Positions 45,425 to 60,600 of a DNA stretch of 64,000 nucleotides are shown in pieces. Source of the DNA: Enoplosus armatus (Eukaryota > Chordata > Actinopteri > Centrarchiformes > Enoplosidae); the NCBI RefSeq assembly GCF_043641665.1, contig NC_092193.1, forward strand, positions 18,981,446 through 19,045,445, read 5' to 3'. How positions within the stretch are numbered: the stretch's first letter is position 1; the number at the start of each line of letters is the position of its first letter. The translations under genes and the position numbers were made by a program. The notes under the pieces are model-generated. The model ran no database searches, was not told the DNA's origin, and was given only the letters and a program-made list of their open reading frames with translations.

Positions 45425-48779
<3,355 letters not shown>

Positions 48780-49240
48780 TATCAGGATTGTGTTTACATG
48801 ACACAAGTTTGAATGTACAAAAAGTCATAGTAAGATGTTTTTAAAAAGCACTTTTTAAGAGCATGGTATGATCACCACTTAACATTTAATTAGTTTACAT
48901 AAACACAACTAATAATGTTGTCATTTACCATTGCATTTTATTTAGAAATCTGTATCAAACACAATCAACAACATTACAGCTGCAAAATTAATTTCTAACG
49001 TTTTGTCAAAGTTGACATCAAGAGAAGCAGAGGATGTTACGTTTGCTGAATAACTTTACATTTCAAAGTGATTTTGCATGAATAAATAGTTAATAGAATA
49101 AAAGCATCAAGAGTATAAACTAGGTGTAATTTGACAGAAATGTCTGTATACATTCTGTAAATACTCTGATATGAACATTCTGTGTTCTGAATGTATTGAT
49201 TAATGATTAATCTGTAATAAAATTACAAATTTGAGCACTG
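48780..49240 (+). other. xirp1: 3' UTR of the LIM-encoding xirp1 transcript
   Basis: AT-rich non-coding sequence with AATAAA at 49216-49221 and another near 49275. Confidence 0.55.
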
Positions 49241-49360
49241 AGGCAGTTTTGTTTGATGACCCCTTGATGTTGAAATAAATGTAAATACCTGACAGTATCT
49301 CATATAGTTCATACTAAACTCCAGGGCAGCTGTTCATTTCATGAGGCTCTGAAAGCAATT

Positions 49361-50182
49361 TTGCATTTTGGGAAATACACTTGTCTCAAGGTTAGGTTTC
49401 ACACCTAACCTGTTTGGTTCGGTTAAAACGCATAAGTGCGAGGATTTGTACTGATCAATCAGACAGTCAAAATCAGTTAAAACTGCGGTCTGCTGTGTTT
49501 GCATCCTACTCCATGTACTCTGGCAGTTCATTAACTCCATGATGTGGCATAGCAATCCCACAGTAATACCCCTTGGAATATTGTTGTACAGGATGCCTCT
49601 ATTTCGTCCTGTTGGTCATTATTCATAACATGCTGGCGATTTGCAGTCTCCACTCTCGTATCTCCATGCTAAATATGGAGCTAACGCCAGCAGGCGCTTA
49701 GCTTAGCTTAGCATAAAGACTGGAAGCAGGGGAAAACACGGAGCCTGACCCTGTCCAAAGTCAACAAAATCCACATACCGGCACCTCTAAAGTTCACTAA
49801 TTAGGGCTCGAGCACCGACTGGTGAAATGTATTAAAATATCTCAACTCTTAACTCATTTGCAACAGATTGCAAATTATACACACAGAAACACATTGCAAA
49901 TGATCTGACTGAAGATTTTACCAGGTGTTTTTAGGTATTTTGCTTTCTGAAGCAACTTGTCGTTTTTTACAGATTAAACAAACAAGAAAAAAACATGTTA
50001 ATTTGTGAGTTTTAGAGGGTGCTGTTACCTTTTGACAGAGCCAGGCGAACTATTTCCAGTCTTTGTGCTAAGCTAAGCTAACCAGTGGCTGGTGGAAGCT
50101 TCATATTCACCATACAGACATGAGAGTGGTATCAATTTTCTCATCTAACTAATAAAGTGAATAAGTGTATTTCTAAAAATGT
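49361..50182. repeat. Palindromic MITE-like element, full copy
   Basis: The outer ends are inverted repeats: CATTTTGGGAAATACACTT at left, and AAGTGTATTTCTAAAAATG at right. Inner arms also pair: GCTTAGCTTAGCATAAAGAC at about 49697 with GTCTTTGTGCTAAGCTAAGC at about 50060. It has no coding frame. This is the hairpin-type non-autonomous DNA element often seen in teleosts; the family name is not given because I cannot check it. Fragments lie at 45.1 and 61.7-62.3 kb. Confidence 0.75.
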
Positions 50183-50905
50183 ATCTTTAACCTCCTGCTA
50201 AATTCCCAGAAATCTTCCAAATCTTTTGCTGGTATGTAACTGCTAATTGTAAATGTAACTGCTAACTGTGTAATTCCCCCCCGGGATCAATAAAGTATTT
50301 CTGATTTCTAATGCTATGCAAATGATTATTTTTCTGGAAAAAGGCTATGTATGTATGTTTGTTGCTACAATTATAATTGGTAAGTACCCACTTATTGCAT
50401 TCATTACAGTTTTGTTTTTACCCTCTTGGGCAATCAAATATAGAAGTAAACTAATCAATCTGTAATTTTGATGAGTAATGATAATAAAATACAGTGGTGT
50501 AGTCTTATGATAGGATGTTCATATATTGTGTTAATTACTTTGGAAATGGATGTAGTTTAGTATTATTAGCAGCCTTTAAAAGACGTATGGATCGATTAAT
50601 TTGCAAACATACATGTATGTGCAAACATACATGTACAAATACATTTTGAATGATCATTCTTTATGATATATTGTAAAGATTTGATTTCATCATGTTTATA
50701 TACAGTGTGAGTGTGCCCAACTCAGAATAAAACCATATCGTTTATTATTAAGGGATTCATGACAACTCAGTTAATGATAAATGAAGAGGCATAAGAAAAC
50801 AAAAGCAATGGGTAAGAAATCTTTATGCGTACAACACTTGATACTCTGATGTCAAGTGAGGACTTGCAGTTTGAAGTAAAAGCATTCTGCTTTGTAAACA
50901 AATGT
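50183..50905 (-). other. 3' region of the damaged slc22 copy
   Basis: AT-rich, no coding frame. A minus-strand AATAAA at 50741-50746 lies about 160 bases past the predicted stop codon. Confidence 0.4.
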
Positions 50906-53900
50906 TTACAGCTTGGATGAATTTGGGTTACTTGCTGTGTTTGTGGAAGTCCCGTTTTCTGAAAGACAACGGACAGATGATAGTGAAATGTATATGATGT
51001 ATATGATATAGATATCAACTTGTCTAATGACATATATAATGACGAAACAAATTTGCCATAGTTACCTGTTGCTTTCTGCCTCATCTCAGGAAGCAGGAAG
51101 CCAAGAGCTCCACTGACCAGAGTAATGCTGCTGAAGACTGTGATGGGTATGACCCAGTTGTACATGGCCAACATGTTGAGCAGTGGAGCCAGTAATCCAC
51201 CTTTTCTTGCTGACATGGCTCCTAAAGCCGTGGCTGTTTGTCTGAAAGGGGTAGAGTGTAAATTATTACAGTGACATTTCCACAAAACACTTCGTTAAAA
51301 TATACAGTTGTGCAGGCTATCACTCTTTGACAAAATATACTTAATATAATAACATCTTAAATGGTGATTCTCCGAGGTGTGGAAAGTTTGCACATAAAAC
51401 CTGTGAAGACCTACCTAACAGATGTTGGAAACAACTCCTGAACAAAAACATTACATATAGAACCAGCCCAGATCAGGAAAAAACGTGATGTGACGGCTAA
51501 GGACGTAACAGCAATGGCATATCCTGAAAAAACAAAACATGACAAACAGACCAACAAGGCAAAAACAGGGAATTGTCAATTTTCTAAAACGTGCCAAGGG
51601 GTTTACCTTGAAGAACAGCTAGGATGAGCATACAAGAGAGTCCTGAGGTCAGAAGTGTTGCTGCAAGTAATATTTTTCTCCCAAATACTTCCAACAGCCA
51701 CATGCACAGTATATGAGCTGGTATTTCAATAGCACCAAACAAGAGCTGTGTCACGAAGATGTTCAAGCTGAGGTTTCCCATATTAAAGTACAGGCAGTAG
51801 AGGGAAAGGTTCACTGAAAACCTGCGTTCAAAGACAGGAAGAAAACACATTAGTCATACAGGATACGAGACCTTAAATGTCGTACGTTATGAGAGTGGCC
51901 CCTCGCACATTACGGCAGTCATTCCAGCCATTGTTAATATAAAAATGTTAGGTTTGTGCAGCTTTAAGAAGTTAGTGGAGGTCTAGGAAATTTAAACTCA
52001 CCATGCCAGTGTTATGATGAAGAAATATTTGGTCAGTACATGTGATCTGAAGATAACGGTAATGCCTCCTTTGTTCCCAACATTCGTCACAACAATCTGT
52101 AATAGAAATATTTTTTTGTGAAACACTGAAAAGTTGTCATTGACTATACACCTTCTGCAAAGTTTTTAATATCAAGTCATATTAACACTTTACTGGGATT
52201 GGTAAAAGGGGTATATGTAATCTATAATACTGGATAACAGTATTACTTGTCCTTTTTAAAACCTTTACTTCTGACTCAGTTCTGACTGTGCACTTGTGGT
52301 ACCAGCTCAACTAGCAACTAACACGCCTTTCAAAACGTTTGTAACGCAGGCTTTCAGTAGTTTGAATCCCAAGCTGAGATATCTGTGACATCACAAGCAG
52401 TTATTATTCCCAGACATCATCAATTTTAGGAGACTGGAGAACTGTTGAAGAATTGAAAGATTCTTTTGTAACAAATACATTTTAAAATAAGTATTAGCAA
52501 ATCATTTTAGGAGGCATAATTTATTACCCAACACTATGGCTAATGGAAAGAAAATAACTTGTACCTTGTCCAGCAGAGAGTCTGGAACAGTGCGTTTGTT
52601 GATGGCAGCTGCCTTGACAATGAGCTGTTTAGCCTCTTCTGTCCTTCCTCTGTTTAATAACCACCTGGCTGACTCGGGAATAAACCTGATAGAAACAAGG
52701 ACAATGGCACTTAAAATACTGTATAATTTACAAGTAAAACCAAGACAATTAAAGTGAGTTGATGCACACCATATGTAAATAGCAACAACTGCAAGTGGAG
52801 CTGCTGTGATCAGTTGAGCCACTCTCCAGTCTCTGATGGCGTAGATCACACCGGCGAGGACGCACTGTCCAATTGAACCAAATAGCTGAGTCACACATAC
52901 TCCCCATGATCGTTTGGACATCCCGATCCACTCAGTGGCTGCAACAAGAAAAATATACTTTAATAGTTTTCACTGGTCTTGTTTAATTTTCAACCAAAAC
53001 ATATTTCATTAGAATAATTCAAAAAATAAATCATCGAGTTGCTTGTTTGCGCCCAAACCTGCAACAGACAGAGATCAACAAAATGATACAGTATAGAAAA
53101 AAAGACCAGCTTCTGTTACGGTCAACACACGAAAAGAATGGTGCTGATGAAGAAAATGACAGAAGTAGCTATAACCATATGCTCCAAACACCTAATTCAA
53201 TCTATGCTACAAATTAACTAAATGGCACATTTATTTACTGAAAAATTGGTATTTAATATGGACACATAGGGAGTATGAATGAGCACCAGAACTGGGCAAC
53301 AGCTTTATGTGCACTATAAAGCATCAATTCAGCACAATAGCTGACAACAACTCCTGGTACAACTAGGTCTGTATTTTGAGGTACGCCATGTGTATTTGTG
53401 TTTATGTACTTGGTATTCATCACATCGTGGAGACAAAAATGCACTCACACAGCCAAAAAAAATATTTTTACACTTTCACAGCTACACCTCCCACCTAACC
53501 TGGGACCAAAAACATGGGTTCCCACAAGGTTAACCATTTATTTCAGGGTGATGGAAAACCAGTCAGAACAATATGGCCTAGAATTATTTATTATATATAA
53601 CATTTTTTTCAGTACCTCCCAGCAGTATATAACAATAATTCCTAACGATGTAATTAAGTAAATGAATGTGGGTTGGACCTGATAAGCATCATGAAATGGA
53701 TGGATGAATTAACCAATTAAAAAGGATTCATTATTTTATGAGAGAACTGACAAGAATACCACCATGAGCACTGCTTATCACTTCCACCAGTTTAACCTTG
53801 TCACAAACTAGATCAAACTGGAGAGAAAGAAAAAACAAAACAAATGCATAATGAAGAAAGGATTCTCTTGAAGATTATTTGTCCGGTAACTATACTCATC

Positions 53901-54281
53901 ACGTACATCGGTGACTATGGTGGCCTCATACAGCGTGTTGAGGTACACCCATCCATTCTGGCACCCTGTGGTCTCATTGAGTCCGTACTCTCTGATGGCA
54001 TCAATGTCCCAGTCCACAGGGACAAACATCCGACACCTGCTGAAGGTCCCGTCCTCCTCCCGGGGCAGAGTCAGGTTCAGCTGCTCATCCGCGGTCAGGT
54101 TAGAGTCAGCATGAAGGATCCAGTCTGTGTTACAGTGTCGCTCTGGATCTGACTGGATAAAAAGAACGCTTGCTAAGGTAAAAGACTCAATCAAATTTGG
54201 AGAGCAAAGCGCAATCAGAGTGAGTTTCTGGAATAATCCAAATTCTCCAATGTTCCTGAGGATCTTTCCAAAATCAGCCAT
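50906..54281 (-). pseudogene. SLC22A13-like organic ion transporter, damaged tandem copy
   Basis: This is a second copy of the transporter at 57683-63067. Recognisable exons on the minus strand: 54281-53907 (exon 1, open, 125 codons); about 53820-53750 (exon 2, broken); about 53065-53040 (first bases of exon 3 only); 52938-52770, 52685-52565, 52096-52002, 51821-51607, 51523-51415, 51241-51066 and 50958-50906 (exons 4-10, all open). Exon 2 has small deletions relative to the intact copy, runs into a stop, and has no donor. Exon 3 ends after about 25 bases. The lost part would encode transmembrane helices 2-5 and motif A, so a working transporter is unlikely. Exon 9 is 31 bases shorter than in the intact copy, but one extra base at the start of exon 10 restores the frame, which still ends in SSKL-stop. 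Either a recent pseudogene or an assembly deletion. Confidence 0.8.
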
Positions 54282-55590
54282 GATGATGCTGGTTATCTTA
54301 CTTTGTATTTGTTTAAAAAAGACTGCACCACAGGTTTAAACAATATCCATTAATGTTTAACCAAACTAAATTATATTCCAACAAACCGGTGACTGATTTT
54401 TGTATTTAGCTGGTGTGTGCACGAAAACATTATTGTCTGAAGGTTATGGTGCATTTTGAAGAATGTTGTTTGTCGAATGTATTTTTATTCTCACTTGGAC
54501 TAGAGTCCAGAATGTTATCTTTGACTCCTTGCTAGAAAATGGATACAATGTCCACTTTAACAGACTATTTATTTGGAGTGGAAATGTTTCTCTCAAATCC
54601 TCCTACATATCCAAATGATGATTATGCATTCAATTTGCTGTGTGTTGGGTGCAACATATCTGGAAAAAAAAAAGAAAAAAGCATTAACCTTCCTAAAAAA
54701 TGTTGACTTCTTATGAGCCTTAAAAAAGGCCGTCTTGATATTGACAACTGTTTTTTTTTTATTTTTAAAACAAAAAGGTAAAAATGTTCAAAATCAGAAC
54801 AAAATGTTCTAAGTAAAGTAGTAGTAAGTAAAAATGATATAAGACATCCAAGCTTGAGTTACAGTGTTTTTAACAACACACCTACTGTATATGTGTAAGA
54901 TTGCTAAAAAGTCTCTGAATGGTTGTTTGATATGACCACAGCACCTTGCTGTTTAACAACAGCATCAGTTTACGTTTTGGTGCTTTTTATAGATTATATA
55001 AAGCCTTGACATTGACCTCTGAAGATTATTACAGTTCTCTGTGGTTAAACCATGAAGATAAAGTCATAAAACACACCTACTAACATTCAGTTGAGAACTG
55101 TTATGGCAGTAGTAGACTCAGTAGTGGAAGCATGTCTGCACAGGATTGCAACATCTTCTTCAGTGGGCTTTTGCGTCTGAAGTGACACCTGCTCCAACAC
55201 CTGTCATTAATAGAATAGGATGTTGAAAAAACAAAGAAACTGTGAAGAGTAAATGAATCATGAGAACTCACGGCTTTGCTTTGTTAGTGTGTGTGCCAAT
55301 AAGGAAAGATTCAATTAAAGAGTGTTGAAGAGTTCCCAAAAATTACTGTAAATTATGAATAACAAGACTAATCTACAGCCAGGTTAGCTGCTCTGTGTGG
55401 TTGTAGTTATGCACGCTGACAAGAGCATTAAACAGAAAGTACAGCTGAGGCTGATGAGAATGTGCTTGATCATAGAATTAAGTATTGGACAAACTGAATT
55501 TTCTGATGTGATGACGGTGCTCGAATATTTGAGTGTCATGGCAATTTTTCCAGTTGTCGAGACTCTTCACTCAAAACCATATATATGAAC

Positions 55591-55786
55591 CTCGTGGTAG
55601 CGCTAGAGGAAAAGTCAGGGATCACCAAAGTTATAAGGCTTCATCCTCTGGGGACAATGAACGTCTGTACCAAATTTCATAGCAATCCATGAAATCACTG
55701 TTGAGATATTTTAGTCTGGTTCAAAGCGCCGGACCATCCAACTGACGGACAGCTCAACGTTGCCGTCCCTGGAGCGACGCCGCAAG
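55591..55786 (+). repeat. Interspersed fish-type repeat fragment
   Basis: The stretch CTAGAGGAAAAGTCAGGGAT, followed by ACCAAATTTCATAGCAATCC and GTTGAGATATTTTAGTCTGG, is of a kind I recognise as highly repeated in teleost genomes. It is non-coding, and its class is uncertain. Confidence 0.5.
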
Positions 55787-56179
55787 CAAAGAAAGAAATG
55801 ATCCAGTGAGTATCAATTCATGCTTAGTACCCCCGTAGCAGAATTGTTTCCTGCTGGACGAGCATGTGGACTGACTGATTTCCCCCACACACATCTCTGC
55901 CCAGATTACATTCAAACAGAATTATATGTATTTACTTTGACTAAACTAACATCAATGTTGTCATTTCCAGACCGTTTCATTGTAATAGACTACATGTGGC
56001 TCCTCAACAGCTTAGTGACTTAAAGCTGTCTAATGTTAACTAGCTACTACGAGTAGTAAGCTCTACGGAATTTGTTTTGTAAGTGCAATTAGTTTTGTCC
56101 AAATAAAGAGGTCTCGTGGACAACGACACGCTGACTAGAGTGGCACTGAACGGTCTCTGGCAGCCTTTTGATATATTTA

Positions 56180-56310
56180 GCTGCTTCAGTTTCAGTGTCC
56201 TAGTATTGTGCATGCTGGCTCACTGTCACGGCTTACTGGGACACTTGGACAAAACAGGGCTATTGCTAATGTTGTTAGTGACACCTGTGCTCTCTCTTAT
56301 GTACAGCACA
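56180..56310 (+). repeat. Dispersed repeat family 1, copy 3
   Basis: CATGCTGGCTCACTGTCACGG, then CTTACTGGGACACTTGG, then TAATGTTGTTAGTGACACCT: same blocks and order as the copies at 7.5 and 14.7 kb. The preceding TTTAGCTGCTTCAGTTTCAG also matches the 7.5 kb copy. Confidence 0.7.
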
Positions 56311-57523
56311 AAGTCTTGTAAATTTATGTAGAAAGTTGTCCGTTGCATATTTACACACCGATTGCTAATGAGCAAACTTTTTGTGGGCAAACACTGGCTA
56401 ACAAGCTAGGCTGCTAAATGGTGGCTACAGTGAATGTTGGTAAATAACGCGGCAAAAAGGACACTGTTAACAACTGAACATTATAAGATTCATGGAAGTT
56501 GTGTTTGTTACAGGGTTGATTGAATTGCAATGTTTACCATATGGACTCAGCCAGTCACTCTTCCCCCATAGTGCAAGTTTCAGAGTACATGCAATATAAG
56601 ACTATATTCTTCTTATTCTTCACATTCAATAAAAAACACATTTTCTAATTATTAATGTTGGGGAGACGATTATTAGTGTGCATTTTGTGTCCACATTAAT
56701 AAGGTAAGAGTGGGGGGTGTGCAACAAAGTAGTATGTACAACAACACAAAAACACTCGAAAGTGGGGGCAAAATGTGCCAGATATAAAAACACACCTGGC
56801 CTTACTGAGTGTAGTGTGTGTGCTTGTTGGATTGTGGGGTGTGGGGGGAGAGTTTCAGATGGTGTTCAACCATCTGACAAGCACTTCAGTTGGTTTCGTT
56901 GTCACTCTTATTCATAAGACTGGCAAGTAAGTTAAGATATTTAGAGAACACCATGTTACTGTGGTGTAGCTTTTTACTACTAGTTATTGCAATCACAAGC
57001 TTCATAAAAGTTATTGAATTGCAATGAATTGCTCTGGCTTATTCTCAAAAAATGTCGTGCTCCTGCAGCCTTGTGGCACTTGTGTCAGGTGGAACATGGA
57101 ACAGAGTGTTGAGACACTTATTCTTGAAGGCTTCTCCTTGATCAAGTGTGGCTGGGATTGTTCCTCATTTGTACTTTGTACTTTGGACAGAAGTGTCTGT
57201 CAAATGAATACATTTAAATGTAAATGTAATACAAAGTGTGCCATACTCTAAACGGGAAAGATGAGAGAAGGTCCCACATATGGTGGTTAATTGAATTGAT
57301 GGAGGGATCGACTTCTAGTAACAGGGGATGTAGACACTAGCATCCTCATATTGAGCTCTTATCAGCACACAGCAGCACACTGTAAAAATATTATTGACAA
57401 TTTAATTATTGATTAATTAAAGCAGCATAACAAAAGCAAGAGCAGAAAATCTTTATGCATACATCACTTTATCATGTATAGTGCTTAATTATTACAGCTT
57501 TGGTCTGTTGGTATGATGTAAGT

Positions 57524-57605
57524 CAGTGGTTCTCAACCTTTTCGGCTTGTTGCCCCTTAAAATGAATCACTATCTACTTGTGACCCCATCAGTGTTCCCA
57601 ATGTG
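57524..57605 (+). repeat. hAT-like repeat end
   Basis: CAGTGGTTCTCAACCTTTT, followed by a degraded TTGTGACCCC-type stretch, resembles the terminal sequence of hAT/Charlie-class DNA transposons found across vertebrates. Only one end is visible. Confidence 0.5.
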
Positions 57606-57682
57606 TGCAGTAAGTGATGACTGATGTATTGTTTGAAGCAATGCATTAGGCATTTTTAAAGAATAAACCATGAGACACATGT

Positions 57683-60600
57683 CTACAACTTGGTTGACTC
57701 CTGATACGGAAAATGTTCTGTCCTTGTGGAGGTAACATTTCTGAAAAACACAGGACAGAAACAGATTCATGACTTGAAGTTATCTGTGATGAAATGAGGA
57801 ACTGTGAGAGACATCAACTTGTCTAATGACATATATAATGACGGAACAAATTTGCCATAGTTACCTGTTGCTTTCTGCCTCATCGGCTGACTCAGGAAGC
57901 TCTTTAGTCCTCGTCTCAGGAAGCAGGAAGCCAAGAGCTCCACTGACCAGTGTAAGGCTGCTGAAGACTGTGATGGGTATGACCCAGTTGTACATGGCTA
58001 ACATGTTGAGCAGTGGAGCCAGTAATCCACCTGTTCTTGCTGACATGCATCCTAAAGCCGTGGCTGTTTGTCTGAAAGTCCGGTGTTGTAACAGTTATAC
58101 CACTTCCACATATAGGTCAAATGGCACATTTGCTAATTCGGTGTTGGTTTAAACACACACTGGAAAAATATACTGAATATACTTTCATTTGGAGTGATTA
58201 TTTTAACCTTTCAGTTCTTATTGCCAAATGTGTCAAGACTGTGACTTTTTAAAGACTTTTTAAATGCTGCTTCACCCTGGTCTGGACAAAAAGACAAGAG
58301 GCTGTGAAGACCTACCTGACAGATGTTGGAAACAACTCCTGCATTAAGACAGCGCATATAGAACCAGTCGAGATCAGGAAAAAACGCGCTGCGACAGCTA
58401 AAATTGTGACAGCAGAATATCCTGAAAACAAAAGTAAGATTAAACTTGGCAAACAGACAAAAACATTTTGTCATTTTGCTAACCAAACCAAATGGTTTAC
58501 CTTGGGGAACAGCTAGAATAAGAACGCAACAGAGTCCCCCACACAGAAGTGTTGATATGAATAATATTCTTCTCCCAAAAACCTCCAACAGCCACATGGA
58601 GATTAAAACAGCTGGTATTTCAACAGAACCGAACAAGAGCTGAGTCAGGAAGATGTTCAAGCCGAAGTTTCCCATATTCAAGTACAGGCAGTAAAAGGAA
58701 AGGTTCAGTGAAAACCTTCAAAACAGGAAGAAAACACATTAGTCATACGAAAGATGTCCTGCATTATATAAAATCCATGCACACCAAACAGTTGTTTCAT
58801 TGTTCCAGATTTGTGATTGGTAAGTTATTCTGCAGCATCAAATTACCACCCAACCAACCACCATTTGGTAGCAATACGTGGTCAAGTGCAAGGAGTGTCT
58901 GCCACCATAAAATGACTATAAATCACAGGTTGTGATGCAAGTGTTCAGAATGAATACAGAACTGTTATCATCTCAATGTTTAATATATTTCAACTTACCA
59001 TGAAAACACTACAGTGAAGAAATATCTGGTCAGTAGAGGTGATCTGAAAATAATTTTTAGGCCTCCTTTGTTCTCAGCCTCTTTCACTGCAATCTGTGGC
59101 GTAAATATCATTTAATGTAACACTGAAAACTAAAAAAAGATATACTACACACATCCTGTATACTGTTCAATATCAAGTACTTCATCTTTCACTGAAAACA
59201 AGTTGACTGAAAACGTAACTACATATACATAAATATGCATAAACAAACGAATACATTAATAAACAGACAATGAAAATGAATAAAAATGTGATTAAATGTA
59301 TTAATAACAAATTAAATGACATCAATATAAAATGTAAAATATAAGTAATTAAATTAATACAAGGCAATGAAACCTTTTCCAGCAGAGAGTCTGGAACAGT
59401 GCGTTTGTTGATGGCTGCTGCCTTGACAATGAGCTGTTTAGCCTCTTCTGTCCTTCCTTTGTTTAATAACCATCTGGCTGACTCGGGAATAAACCTGATA
59501 GAAACGAGGAAAGTGACAGTTCAAACAGTGTATCATTTACAAATAAAACAATAAAAGGCAATTAAAATGAGTTAATGCTAACCATATGTAGCTCATAATC
59601 ACTGCAAGTGGAGCTGCTGCGATTAGCTGAGCTAGCCGCCAGTCTCTGATGGCGTAGATCACACCAGCGATAACACAATATCCAACTGAACCAAATAGCT
59701 GAGGCACACATGCTCCCCATGATCGTTTGGACATCCCGATCCACTCAGTGGCTGCAATTAGGAAAATATAAAATTAGTTGATTTGTCACATGTAATATAA
59801 GGTACAATCACTGAAATGTAATCCCACTAGTTCCTCCAATTTGTGCATTAAAAAGAGTTTAAGAAGAATAAGAATAGTAATAGCATGAGTTTGCTGAAAA
59901 CACTGTCTACGGTTGACTTTTTAAAGTTTCCACATGACTCATTTTAAATTGAGAAAAGGCATTTTAAATGTGTACTTGATACATTCATGATATAGTGCTA
60001 AAAGACTGAGGCTAAGGCTACTTGCCCGGGTAAAAAGTTCTCATTCTTGTCCTTGTATTGCAGTGTTACTTACTAGTTAGTCCTAGTATAATAAGTAGAG
60101 GAAAGAAATTCAAGTTCCAGCTTGTATTTCATTCTAAAATAACTATTAGGCTGTTATCTTACATATTCAAACATTACTATCCTATGTGTTTGGCTAATGT
60201 AACCCTTTCTTGGGTTCCCCAAATCCAATAAAGAGCAGCAGAGCCACCCTAAACTCTTGATAGCATCCAGGCTTCCACATTTTTTCATGCCTTTGTGCTG
60301 GCATGACTGTAGGCGTTGTCCATCTGTCCCATTCTCGTGACAAACACGTTTCTGGCCATAACTCAAGAACTGATATGATAAATATGATGGAATTTTTCAC
60401 AGATGTTTAATGGGATACAACGATGAAGTGATGACATTTTTTACCCAAAAGGTCAAAGGTCAACTTCACTGTGCCACCATAATATCCTGGAAAAACACTT
60501 TTTTGGCCATTATTCAAAACCATCAATATGGTGATAACTTACATTCAGCCAAAAAATACACTTTGGCGGAGGCATACAACCACGGGGCGGTAATTCTAGT

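Larger units (their letters stand above)
54282..57682. other. Spacer between the two slc22 copies
   Basis: No gene recognised. The first 70 bases match the sequence upstream of the intact copy's start (GACTGCACCACAGGTTTAAAC in both), so the duplication includes the 5' UTR or promoter. Three repeat fragments lie in the rest. Confidence 0.55.

Noticed and set aside
53844..54152. Plus-strand frames repeated at both SLC22 exon 1 copies
   Set aside because: Present twice only because exon 1 is duplicated; they are antisense to a clear transporter exon.
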